64,000 nt of DNA from an uncultured Gammaproteobacteria bacterium (GTDB lineage: Bacteria; Pseudomonadota; Gammaproteobacteria; Eutrophobiales; Eutrophobiaceae). The position numbers and the translations under genes are program-made. The stretch spans positions 3,124,042 to 3,188,041 of the forward strand of contig OY282354.1 of NCBI GenBank assembly GCA_958295485.1, in the 5' to 3' direction. Under the pieces are notes generated by a model. That model was not told the DNA's origin. It saw only the letters and a list, made by a program, of their open reading frames with translations, and searched no databases. Below, piece after piece: positions 17,456-24,651 of this stretch. The stretch's first letter is position 1. Each line of letters starts with the position of its first letter.

Positions 17456-17743
17456 CTATCCGGCGTACCCAGCCTTGAATACTGAAAAATTCAGTGCGTC
17501 TCGCAGGTCCCGATGTTCAAATGCAGATGACATGCGCTCAATCTCTTGCCTGGATAATTTGAATTGGGCGGCTACGTCCCGCCACGTGGATACTGCCATG
17601 GCTACTTCATGGGCTATTTCCCTGGCTTTATCCAAAGACAACCCGAAATGCTCTGCAACGCTCAATGCCAGCTCCAGGGAGGCTTCGTTATCATCTAACT
17701 GCGGCGCGCCTTCCAAGTCTGCATATACGTATACTTCATTCAT
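17456..17743 (-). pseudogene. Internally deleted HipA toxin remnant (95 codons)
   Basis: The first ~15 residues, MNEVYVYADLEGAPQ, match the start of HipA kinases. The rest, from about residue 18 (SLELALSVAEHFGLSLDKAR through WRDVAAQ to IERMSSAFEH), matches the very end of HipA_C. A full HipA is about 430 residues, so roughly 330 residues including the whole kinase core have been lost without breaking the frame. The frame starts 8 bp after a hipB-like fragment in the usual hipBA order. It cannot phosphorylate GltX; whether the mini-protein is made is unknown. Confidence 0.72.
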
Positions 17744-17751
17744 GACGGATT

Positions 17752-17985
17752 CTACCGTCGTGGCAGGCGCACCCTGCGCGGCAACCTCTCTTCCTCCAGT
17801 GCAAGTCCCACCGGATCATTTGTCGGAGCAGCCAGTTCTCGCAAGGGGTCAAGCAATCCCAGGGCATAAAGCGCCATTGCGTAGTTGCCCAATGCCACCC
17901 CACCGTCTCCCCGTTCAATTTTAGTCAGCGTCATGCGGCTGATTGACGCCCGCTCAGCGACAATCGACATTGGCAGGCGCCGACG
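17752..17985 (-). pseudogene. HipB-like antitoxin fragment, 5' end missing
   Basis: From the internal Met the frame encodes MSIVAERASISRMTLTKIER and a tail ending in RRVRLPRR, the XRE helix-turn-helix and C-terminus of a HipB/HipA-adjacent regulator. The N-terminal part seen in the second copy (22.9 kb: VLRELGDDIRKARLRRRLP) is absent. At about 17986 the sequence switches from hipB to unrelated DNA. The shared segment resumes in the copy at 22.65-22.95 kb, which lacks the 3' end instead. It lies 8 bp from the HipA remnant. Translation from the internal ATG at 17970 would give only 72 residues. Confidence 0.65.
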
Positions 17986-17993
17986 CAGGCTGT

Positions 17994-18089
17994 GACTGGC
18001 CGGGCTCGCTGTTTTACCCGGAAATATTGAACACCTATGGCAGAGAGCTGGGTATTACAAATTTCCAGGCAAGTTCATATCGCCTGTAG
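17994..18089 (+). pseudogene. Unidentified C-terminal gene fragment
   Basis: Immediately beyond the hipB break, the plus strand reads an open tail with protein-like composition (SLFYPEILNTYGRELGITNF) ending in TAG at 18087-18089. I do not recognise the family. It looks like the 3' end of a gene joined to hipB by the same rearrangement. The call rests only on composition and position. Confidence 0.22.
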
Positions 18090-18143
18090 TTAAATCCGGA
18101 ACGGCTATTTTAGCGAATTATATTCCAAGCGTAATTAAGCTGT

Positions 18144-18509
18144 TCAATAATGCTTTTGCGCTGTCTTTGGTCGACTTAAACGCACTACCCCCTGTGCCAG
18201 CAGGGTAGTTGTGAGTTGGTTCAGACTTACACCTTCATTTTCTGCGCATTTGGCGAGTTGCATGTGCAGGCTTTTAGGAATACGCTGCACAAACTGTCCA
18301 CTGTAAGTTTTAGGCACAGGCACTGTTGCCTGATCTTCCATCTCCGCCATCATCCATGCTTTGAAAGCATCGCGTGCTTCCGATATGGCATCCTCGATAC
18401 TTTCGCCATCCGCCATACATCCCGGTAAATCGGAAAAAGTGACCAGATAACCACCGCCCTCATCAGTGGGGATGGGACTGATATTGATAGGATAATCTTC
18501 AAATTTCAT
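18144..18509 (-). CDS. hicB: HicB-family antitoxin
   Basis: 121 residues from ATG 18509 (an in-frame ATG at 18521 would add four). The N-terminal half has the degenerate RNase-H-like HicB fold (GGYLVTFSDLPGCMADGESI, EDAISEARDAFKAWM). The C-terminal half has a ribbon-helix-helix segment (FVQRIPKSLHMQLAKCAENE) for DNA binding. It overlaps the 3' end of the HicA gene, the standard hicAB arrangement. HicB neutralises HicA and represses the operon through an operator; a perfect 18-bp palindrome lies in the promoter upstream of hicA. Confidence 0.87.
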   Translation of the reverse strand: MKFEDYPINISPIPTDEGGGYLVTFSDLPGCMADGESIEDAISEARDAFKAWMMAEMEDQATVPVPKTYSGQFVQRIPKSLHMQLAKCAENEGVSLNQLTTTLLAQGVVRLSRPKTAQKHY

Positions 18510-18738
18510 CGTCTGCCTCAATGAGTTCTACCAAGCGTTTTATGTAGAGTGGCTTAACAGGTTTGTGCATTGGTATGGTAATATGCTGTCCTGAACTGTT
18601 TGTAATCACAGCATGGTTCGTGCCACGTTGACGTAAAGTTAAATTAAACGCCTTAACCAAAGTTTTTATGTCGCTTTGAGACCAGTCCGCTTTGGGATTG
18701 GCCTTCATTTTTTGAAGTAATTTAACTGCTTTACTCAT
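18499..18738 (-). CDS. hicA: HicA-family mRNA interferase toxin
   Basis: 79 residues, typical for HicA, with a double-stranded-RNA-binding-like fold. The catalytic His is H42 in RQRGTNHAVIT, and the C-terminal block PMHKPVKPLYIKRLVELI is characteristic. HicA cleaves mRNAs independently of or on the ribosome and is blocked by HicB, encoded next and overlapping. The start codon lies about where transcription should begin (see promoter), so the mRNA may be leaderless; I see no Shine-Dalgarno sequence. Confidence 0.87.
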   Translation of the reverse strand: MSKAVKLLQKMKANPKADWSQSDIKTLVKAFNLTLRQRGTNHAVITNSSGQHITIPMHKPVKPLYIKRLVELIEADDEI

Positions 18739-18744
18739 TGGCTA

Positions 18745-18773
18745 TTGATACTATATATAGTATCTTAAGTCAA
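18745..18773 (-). promoter_or_regulatory. hicAB promoter with palindromic operator
   Basis: On the minus strand TTGACT (18773-18768) and TATCAA (18750-18745) are separated by 17 bp. The perfect palindrome GATACTATATATAGTATC (18747-18764) fills the spacer and enters the -10 box, where bound HicB would block polymerase. The predicted start of transcription is at or within a base or two of the hicA ATG (18738). Confidence 0.65.
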
Positions 18774-18888
18774 GCAATAGCTGTAATTATCTGTATAGCA
18801 CAGTTGCATATTTTCAGATGCCGGCGGAGATCTTGAGGGACGCCTCAGTGTTGCTGATTTATTCTCCCTTGTTGGCGGCCAGGTTTTG

Positions 18889-19305
18889 TCAGGTATCTCG
18901 TTTAGAGTCTATGGACAACGTATCGTCGGCACGAAATGCCAATAAAACCAACGTGGCAAAGAATACCGTACTTGAAGGAAAGAATAATATATTAACCTGA
19001 GCTTCACCGAACAGAACCCCCAGGGGATCGATCAGGGACTTCCAAACCGCCAACGCCCCGATACCCAGCACAACTGATTGAAGCGGATAAACAATTGTCC
19101 GCCACAAACCCAGAATGACAAGTAAACCCAGCAGTATTTCTGCAGCGCCCCACACCTGATGGATCAGTTCGCTTTGAACGAAACCCATGTAATATTTATC
19201 GGTCACATATTGGCCACTGTCAGGGTCGAAGAGTTTCATGTAACCCCAAACAGACAGCAGTAATCCAGTCGATAACCGTAATAACAACAAACTCAATGGT
19301 TTCAT
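18889..19305 (-). CDS. DoxX-family membrane protein
   Basis: 138 residues with four hydrophobic segments (LLLLRLSTGLLLSVWGYMKLF, AAEILLGLLVILGLW, VVLGIGALAVW, ILFFPSSTVFFATLVLLAF). The opening RLSTGLLLSVWGYMKLFDPD is the DoxX/SURF4-like first helix plus loop. DoxX proteins are small inner-membrane proteins linked to quinone/thiosulfate or redox functions, but most are uncharacterised. It stands alone between hicAB and the first copy of the sulfatase-like locus, and its 5' side abuts that duplication. No partner is visible. Confidence 0.7.
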   Translation of the reverse strand: MKPLSLLLLRLSTGLLLSVWGYMKLFDPDSGQYVTDKYYMGFVQSELIHQVWGAAEILLGLLVILGLWRTIVYPLQSVVLGIGALAVWKSLIDPLGVLFGEAQVNILFFPSSTVFFATLVLLAFRADDTLSIDSKRDT

Positions 19306-19321
19306 AATCTATTCTCCATTT

Positions 19322-19915
19322 TTAGCCGAGACCCGGCCATCCATCAGCAGGCTCCAGCAGGAACAGTTCCCGCAAGCCGCCTTTCAATTTCAACCGGTCG
19401 CGGACGGAGAAGCATCTGCGGACTTCCGATTCGAAGTTCTCGGCGGTGTAGTCCGCATAGTCCTCCCGCTTGTTCTCCAGGAGGATTTGGAACATCTCAT
19501 CGTTGCGCCCGACAAACTCGAGGATACAGGTCGCATCCAGGCTTCGCAACCAATCGATGAACAGCCGCAATGGGATGTTCGCCGCGACCCTCAGGTGATG
19601 AACCAAAGCCAGGCAAAGCACCATGTCGGGACTTCGCCGCGCATCGAACGCCGGGCGCTCGCGACCGGCCCAACCCTCTTTCATCACGTGCCGGGCGTTG
19701 GGGAGTTCCGGCTGGAGCAGTCGGGTCGCCACCACCTGACCGCCATCCACCAAGTCCTGGAAAAAGGGCTCGGCAAGCAGTTTCTCCATTATTCCGGCGG
19801 CGGATTGATTCAACCCGCGAACGATGCTCGCCTCTCCGGCGTCCCGCATAACCCGGTACACCTGTCCGGCCGGGTCCTTGAACGACCCGTTGTCAGCCTT
19901 GAGAGCTTCCGTCAT
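19322..19915 (-). pseudogene. SAM methyltransferase, copy 1, in-frame 831-bp internal deletion
   Basis: 197 codons. Residues 1-80 match residues 1-80 of the full-length copy at 22995-24404, and the rest matches its C-terminal ~112 residues. The missing 277 codons include the SAM-binding GANTGAF motif, so this copy cannot be a working methyltransferase. In the intact copy the octamer CCAGCCCT stands at both deletion ends (23328-23335 and 24159-24166, 831 bp apart); copy 1 has one version (CCAACCCT). This is a textbook short-repeat deletion. The tail also reads through (TGG where copy 2 has TAG), adding WPGLG. The start overlaps the small membrane gene by 23 bp. Confidence 0.82.
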
Positions 19916-20162
19916 CGGCGCCTGCGTCCATGGAATCGGAACCGTCGCCGTCCGCGACCGCCTTCCTGTCGCTATGGAAAATCCGGCGCTTCAAGCGACC
20001 CCAGTACTCCCGGACGATATAGCCACCAGCCGCCAGAGCGCCCAGCACACTGGTAATGATGAAGCCGGCGGAGCCGGGGTCGATGTAGGCGTGAGCCGAG
20101 ATCGGCACAAAGACAAACGCGGTGGCGGCGCTCAACTGGGCGCGCCGTGTTGGTCTACTCAT
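19893..20162 (-). CDS. Small secreted/membrane protein of the duplicated sulfatase locus, copy 1
   Basis: 89 residues. Start ATG 20162 overlaps the sulfatase-like gene stop by 8 bp (ATGAGTAG). It has an N-terminal signal-like stretch ending SAHA, then AYIDPGSAGFIITSVLGALA, one transmembrane helix and a basic stretch (REYWGRLKRRIFHS), with an acidic tail. YIDPG followed by a glycine-rich helix recurs in small proteins encoded beside alkaline-phosphatase-superfamily membrane enzymes; I know no function for it. Copy 2 (24382-24651) differs by a few residues only. Tight overlap on both sides argues for one operon and perhaps one complex. Confidence 0.72.
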   Translation of the reverse strand: MSRPTRRAQLSAATAFVFVPISAHAYIDPGSAGFIITSVLGALAAGGYIVREYWGRLKRRIFHSDRKAVADGDGSDSMDAGADDGSSQG

Positions 20163-21828
20163 AGAGAAAGTCCTCGTAGTAAGGTTTGTCGTCCAGGGGA
20201 ATCGGGCCCTGCGCGGGCTGCGTGTATTTTCGCGGATTGATGAGTGGGCTTTCGCCGCCGGACAGGCAGCGAAGCAGGGCGTGAACGGCATCCAGAATCG
20301 TCATGTAGCCCTGGGACGATGCTTCATCGAACCACCCAGCGCACGTATCACGGGGATAGACGCCGCCCAGAATGCCGTAATGGTCTTGGAAGACGAACTC
20401 CGGATCGTCCTCGAATTGCAGCCCCTTAGACAGGAAAGGACCGTGGTCACCGTACACGAGCAAGATGGCGCCAGGGTTATTTTCTTCCAAATGCCGGATG
20501 ATTAAATCCAGGTAGTGGGCTGCTCGTTCTTTGCTGTAGTAGATGTATTCGGCTCTGAATTTCTCGACCTGTTCCGCATCATCATACCGGAATGATTTAT
20601 CAGTATGCCCTGGCGCATACAGGTGGGCCATCACAAATTGAGGCTTGTTCTTGGCGCTCACCCTGGTGACCCACTCGGCGCTCATGTCCAAGGCAGCGGA
20701 CCATATGCGGTCTTCATGGCTACAATCACTGCAAATGACCCGCTCGGCGCTCATGTCCAGGGCAGCGGACCAGTCAGCCCTTCCGAACCGGCAATATCCC
20801 CAGAAAGAGAAATCCCGTATGCCGGCATCCAATAAACTACAGATGGTTTTATTCGAGAACGTAATGTAATTGTTGATATATTTACCTTTTTCTTCTCCGA
20901 AATAGCTGTCTACATAGATTGATGTTGTCTCGTAGCCGTTTTTGTGAAGGGTTCCAAGGAGATTTGACGGGTTTTGACCAGAGAAGAGACGCGGGTCAGG
21001 GTCGGCGCCCCTTGCCTTAAGCTCCCTTTGTTGTGAGGAATACGCATCCTCATCCAGCGCCAGGACCATGTTGAGAGAATTGCTGGTGTAGACGGTATTA
21101 GCGAAGAAATTTGGGAAGCGACGGAAACTGCTATCGAATAAATCGTGGAATTTGGTGGTTTCCAAAGCAAGGTATTTCTTGAGCAATGCGCGTGGGGCCA
21201 GGGCATCGAAGGAAACGAAATACAGGTTCGGCGTCTCCCGGAAGGAGATGTCCCGCATGTTCGTCGTATCTCCCGTTGCGGGGACATCACCGATCCCCAA
21301 GTGCCCGTCGGCAATAATCCCAAGCCCGAACAACGCCGCCACCGAGAGCGCCGCGCCGCCCCAGTGCAGTTCGTCTATGAGCCGGAAGGCGACGAACAGC
21401 CCTGCGCCGGCGCCGGCGCATAGCGCAACGAGGACGACCCCGTTTCCGGTCAGGAGATCGGTATGGATGATGTGCGTCGTCGCAACGCTGGCCAGCACAA
21501 TCAGCGACAGAACGGCGTTCGCTATGACCCTGGAGCGCAGGAAGAACAGCGTACCGAGCAAAAGGACGGTGTTAACCGTCCCGCCGAGCATGAGAATACT
21601 TCTCATGTCCGACTCGGAGAAGGCCGCCGCGGATGACGTATACGTAGCGGCAAAGGCCACCGCCACGAGCAAGGTCGCGAAGATGAACTTGAACGCGGCC
21701 TTTCCGGGGGAAGTCAGTTTAGCCCGGCAGACGGCGTCCGGCAATCGGCGCAGGCAACGCATCGCCAAGTCAAAGGCGCATTGGACGCCGCCCGGCGCGC
21801 CGTTCGTTCTTGACCGTTCGTTCCCCAT
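20155..21828 (-). CDS. Membrane sulfatase-fold (alkaline phosphatase superfamily) protein, copy 1
   Basis: 557 residues: a basic cytoplasmic N-terminus, about five transmembrane helices to residue ~180, then a periplasmic catalytic domain (NLYFVSFDALAPRALLKKYL, with metal-site D in SFDAL, and VYGDHGPFLSKG near 430). There is no C/S-x-P-x-R formylglycine motif; the nucleophile position looks like TSNS, as in LTA-synthase or phosphoethanolamine-transferase-like enzymes. A role in transferring a phospho- or sulfo-group to surface glycans is inferred. Copy 1 has a 23-residue internal tandem duplication (WSAALDMSAE twice) that copy 2 lacks. It is first of three genes on the minus strand. Confidence 0.75.
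   Translation of the reverse strand: MGNERSRTNGAPGGVQCAFDLAMRCLRRLPDAVCRAKLTSPGKAAFKFIFATLLVAVAFAATYTSSAAAFSESDMRSILMLGGTVNTVLLLGTLFFLRSRVIANAVLSLIVLASVATTHIIHTDLLTGNGVVLVALCAGAGAGLFVAFRLIDELHWGGAALSVAALFGLGIIADGHLGIGDVPATGDTTNMRDISFRETPNLYFVSFDALAPRALLKKYLALETTKFHDLFDSSFRRFPNFFANTVYTSNSLNMVLALDEDAYSSQQRELKARGADPDPRLFSGQNPSNLLGTLHKNGYETTSIYVDSYFGEEKGKYINNYITFSNKTICSLLDAGIRDFSFWGYCRFGRADWSAALDMSAERVICSDCSHEDRIWSAALDMSAEWVTRVSAKNKPQFVMAHLYAPGHTDKSFRYDDAEQVEKFRAEYIYYSKERAAHYLDLIIRHLEENNPGAILLVYGDHGPFLSKGLQFEDDPEFVFQDHYGILGGVYPRDTCAGWFDEASSQGYMTILDAVHALLRCLSGGESPLINPRKYTQPAQGPIPLDDKPYYEDFLYE
20668..20772 (-). repeat. 69-bp in-frame tandem duplication inside copy 1
   Basis: Two near-identical ~36-bp blocks (GACCCACTCGGCGCTCATGT... 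at 20668 and GACCCGCTCGGCGCTCATGT... at 20737) are offset by 69 bp. They encode the repeated WSAALDMSAE. Copy 2 has only one block, so the duplication followed the locus duplication. Confidence 0.75.
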
Positions 21829-21852
21829 AGGCCGCGATCATAGCACCTCCGG

Positions 21853-21950
21853 AGCATGAATGGGGTCACAGCATGAATGGGGTCAGGTCGCACAATGCAC
21901 ACCTGAGATAAGCATGAATGGCATGAATGGGGTCAGGTCGCACAACATGT
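21853..21950. repeat. REP-like GGGGTCAGGTCGCACAATGC elements
   Basis: Two close copies of ATGAATGGGGTCAGGTCGCA (about 21874 and 21924), preceded by a truncated third (21854). The same element flanks the RAYT transposase at 26.3 and 27.4 kb. It marks the promoter-side end of sulfatase-locus copy 1, exactly where homology with copy 2 stops. About 100 bp with no gene. Confidence 0.72.
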
Positions 21951-21963
21951 GTATCAAAACAGG

Positions 21964-22368
21964 TTATGCTGACCAATTGTCGACTTTTAATCCGGGTACG
22001 CGAGAAAACTCCCGTACATTTCTCGTAACTACGGCGCAGTCCAGCGCAAGGGCTTGTGCTGCAATAAGCATATCATTCGGTCCTATGGGCGTGCCTTGTT
22101 CTTCAAGATAGACTCGAATCTTTCCGTAAAGACGATCGGCAGGCGCCTCGAACGGCATGACTTGCATTGTCGAGAGGACCAGGTCAAGCTGCCGGGTCAA
22201 CTGTTCGGAACTACGCTTATGGGTGCCGAAACGTAACTCCGATGCCACAATGATACTGGTGCAGACGTTGTCTTCACCTTCAAGCGAAATTCTCTTTGTG
22301 ATGACGCCACGTGGGTGACGTGTCAAATCCGATACCACGTTGGTGTCCAGAAGATAAGCCGGCTTCAA
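21964..22368 (-). CDS. vapC: VapC-type PIN-domain ribonuclease toxin
   Basis: 134 residues. PIN acidic residues are in place: D8 (LLDTN), E44 (ASELRFG) and D99 (GPNDMLIA), with a fourth near RNVREF. VapC toxins are Mg-dependent endonucleases that cut tRNA or rRNA. The antitoxin gene lies immediately upstream (22371-22610), 2 bp away, the canonical vapBC layout. It sits between the two copies of the sulfatase locus, in a zone full of toxin-antitoxin remnants. Confidence 0.88.
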   Translation of the reverse strand: MKPAYLLDTNVVSDLTRHPRGVITKRISLEGEDNVCTSIIVASELRFGTHKRSSEQLTRQLDLVLSTMQVMPFEAPADRLYGKIRVYLEEQGTPIGPNDMLIAAQALALDCAVVTRNVREFSRVPGLKVDNWSA

Positions 22369-22370
22369 GA

Positions 22371-22610
22371 TTAAAATTCCACGTTATCGGGAGGCAGCAA
22401 TGCTTCATCCATATCTGGAAAGGTAGTCTCGATATCCTCCAGGGTAGCCAGCAAGGCGAGTAGTCCACCAGTCCTGACGGGCTCTATGATGAGCTTGTCA
22501 CCTTCCTTGCGGATAATAGCTTTCTCAGCCGCCAACTCAAACTCCCGGGGTATCCGCAAGGCCTGGTTACGGCCGTTACGGAACAAACTCACACGTCGTT
22601 CAGGCAACAC
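22371..22610 (-). CDS. vapB: VapB-type antitoxin (AbrB/SpoVT fold)
   Basis: 79 residues, opening with GTG (22610) preceded by GGAG at good spacing. The N-terminal RRVSLFRNGRNQALRIPREF is the swapped-hairpin AbrB-type DNA-binding domain of VapB proteins, and the C-terminal acidic stretch (IETTFPDMDEALLP) is the part that wraps the toxin. It binds VapC and autorepresses the operon. The stop is 2 bp before the vapC start. Confidence 0.86.
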   Translation of the reverse strand: MLPERRVSLFRNGRNQALRIPREFELAAEKAIIRKEGDKLIIEPVRTGGLLALLATLEDIETTFPDMDEALLPPDNVEF

Positions 22611-22652
22611 TTTACTTCTCCTTCATTGTCTTGACATAGGCCATAGCATAGG

Positions 22653-22951
22653 TCATGGAAATACCCTTGTCAATCCGTGGGAAGTGAGATTTGTCAGGGC
22701 AGCCAGTTCTCGCAAGGGGTCAAGCAATTTCAGGGTATAAAGCGCCATTGCGTAGTTGCCCAATGCCACCCCGCCATCTCCCTCTTCAATTTTAGTCAGC
22801 GTTATACGGCTGATTGACGCCCGTTCAGCGATAACCGACATTGGCAGGCGCCGACGCAGCCTGGCTTTGCGGATATCATCACCCAGTTCACGTAATACCC
22901 GGTTGACATGGATAGACAGTCATAGGCTTTCTTCTTCGGCGCATGAGGCAT
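22653..22951 (-). pseudogene. HipB-like antitoxin, second copy, frameshifted and 3'-truncated
   Basis: From ATG 22951 the frame reads MPHAPKKKAYDCLSM. A shift near 22905 is then needed to continue as VNRVLRELGDDIRKARLRR and SVIAERASISRITLTKIEEG. The continuation matches the fragment at 17752-17985, but after LRELAALTN it departs from the first copy and soon stops. One copy has the 5' part and the other the 3' part, so they look like two products of a duplication that were trimmed at opposite ends. No hipA follows. Confidence 0.65.
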
Positions 22952-22994
22952 GATAATTACAAGTTGCTATAACGTTTTTTTAGCCGAGACCCGG

Positions 22995-24404
22995 CTATCC
23001 ATCAGCAGGCTCCAGCAGGAACAGTTCCCGCAAGCCGCCTTTCAATTTCAACCGGTCGCGAACGGAGAAGCGCCTGCGGACTTCCGATTCGAAGTTCTCG
23101 GCGGTGTAGTCCGCATAGTCCTCCCGCTTGTTCTCCAGGAGTGTTTGGAACATCTCATCGTTGCGCCCGACAAACTCGAGGATACAGGTCGAGTCCAGGC
23201 TTCGCAACCAACCGATGAACAGCGGCAATGGGATGTTCGCTGCGACCCTCAGGTGATGAACCAAAGCCAGGCAAAGCACCATGTCGGGACTTCGCCGCGC
23301 ATCGAACGCCGGGCGCTCGCGACCCGCCCAGCCCTGTCCCGGCGAGAGATTCGCCAGGTCCATCACCAGCGGAATGACGTTCCCCGGCCCGCTCTGCCGC
23401 ACTTCGCGATAGAGCCAATCGACGGCATCCTGATCCGCGTCTACGGCAACGACCACCCCCGAGCGCTCGGCGGCGACACGCGCGAACGCGCCGGTATTCG
23501 CGCCCAGGTCCCAAGTCAGCCCAGGGGCGCGCGCCGCGACGTGCCGTAACACGAAGTCCTTCTTCCGTTCGAAGTCGGCCGCGTCGTAGGAATGATTCCT
23601 GGCGTACTGCGACCAAGTCGAACGAGCCGGGCCACTGGACAGCCCGACGATGAGCCGCCGCAGGCTGTCCCACAGCGCGAACAGCATCGTCTTCGGCTGT
23701 CGTCGACGTGGGCGCGCCGGTCGGGGAACGGCGCGCTCGGCCCTGGCGGGAAACCAGACATGCGACAGGACGCCGCGCTTGAAACGCCCCAACCCACGGA
23801 AGTACCGGCTTGCTTCTTCTGGCGGGATACCCTCGAGGCGCGAGCGGAGCAGCGGCTGAAACGGGATGCTCAGATGCGCCGTCAGCAGCAACGGCGTCAG
23901 GAAGGTCGCGCAAAATTGACGATACCCCCGCCAGTATTCACCCTCCTCCCAAGGAACAAACGACGGTATGTCGATGAACACCGGGCGCACGCCGATCCAC
24001 TGCACGTTGAACGACGTCGCGTCCTTGAGCAGCCAGCCGTTTCTGGCGCCCGTCTCCAACACCTGCAATTGCAGCAGCGCCGCGTCCTTGAGCATCGAGA
24101 ACGACCACTCGTAGGGCCAAGTCACGAAGTCCACCGCCTCGTGCTCCACGGCGGCGCTCCAGCCCTCTTTCATCACGTGCCGGGCGTTGGGGAGTTCCGG
24201 GTGGAGCAGTCGGGTCGCCACCACCTGACCGCCATCCACCAAGTCCTGGAAAAAGGGCTCGGCAAGTAGTTTCTCCATTATTCCGGCGGCGGATTGATTC
24301 AACCCGCGAACGATGCTCGCCTCTCCGGCGTCCCGCATAACCCGGTACACCTGTCCGGCCGGGTCCTTGAACGACCCGTTGTCAGCCTTGAGCGCTTCCG
24401 TCAT
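22995..24404 (-). CDS. Class I SAM-dependent methyltransferase, full-length copy 2
   Basis: 469 residues from ATG 24404 (MTEALKADNGSF); an in-frame start at 24434 would add ten. The middle contains DLGANTGAFARVAAE (about 298-312), the SAM-binding glycine loop, then VVAVDADQDAV with the acidic ribose-binding residue, and DMVLCLALVHHLRVAANIPL. The ~250-residue N-terminal part is family-specific and includes a long region before motif I. The start overlaps the YIDPG protein gene by 23 bp in another frame, so the three genes form one operon. Methylation of a surface glycan or lipid-linked sugar is inferred from the context. Confidence 0.82.
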   Translation of the reverse strand: MTEALKADNGSFKDPAGQVYRVMRDAGEASIVRGLNQSAAGIMEKLLAEPFFQDLVDGGQVVATRLLHPELPNARHVMKEGWSAAVEHEAVDFVTWPYEWSFSMLKDAALLQLQVLETGARNGWLLKDATSFNVQWIGVRPVFIDIPSFVPWEEGEYWRGYRQFCATFLTPLLLTAHLSIPFQPLLRSRLEGIPPEEASRYFRGLGRFKRGVLSHVWFPARAERAVPRPARPRRRQPKTMLFALWDSLRRLIVGLSSGPARSTWSQYARNHSYDAADFERKKDFVLRHVAARAPGLTWDLGANTGAFARVAAERSGVVVAVDADQDAVDWLYREVRQSGPGNVIPLVMDLANLSPGQGWAGRERPAFDARRSPDMVLCLALVHHLRVAANIPLPLFIGWLRSLDSTCILEFVGRNDEMFQTLLENKREDYADYTAENFESEVRRRFSVRDRLKLKGGLRELFLLEPADG

Positions 24405-24651
24405 CGGCACGTGCGTCCATGGAATCGGAACCATCGCCGTCCGCGACCGCCTTCCTGTCGCTATGGAAAATCCGGCGCTTCAAGCGACCCCAGTACTCCC
24501 GGACGATATAGCCACCAGCCGCCAGAGCGCCCAGCACACTGGTAATGATGAAGCCGGCGGAGCCGGGGTCGATGTAGGCGTGAGCCGAGGTCGGCACAAA
24601 GACAAACGCGGTGATGGCACTCAACTGAGCGCGCCGTGTTGGTCTACTCAT
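24382..24651 (-). CDS. Small secreted/membrane protein of the duplicated locus, copy 2
   Basis: 89 residues, nearly identical to 19893-20162: signal-like start ending SAHA, AYIDPGSAGFIITSVLGALA, one membrane helix and the basic REYWGRLKRRIFHS. It overlaps the sulfatase-like gene by 8 bp (ATGAGTAG) and the methyltransferase by 23 bp. That both overlaps are kept in the two copies shows the coupling is old. The function is unknown; a membrane-anchored accessory to the sulfatase-fold enzyme is a guess from position. Confidence 0.72.
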   Translation of the reverse strand: MSRPTRRAQLSAITAFVFVPTSAHAYIDPGSAGFIITSVLGALAAGGYIVREYWGRLKRRIFHSDRKAVADGDGSDSMDARADDGSAQG

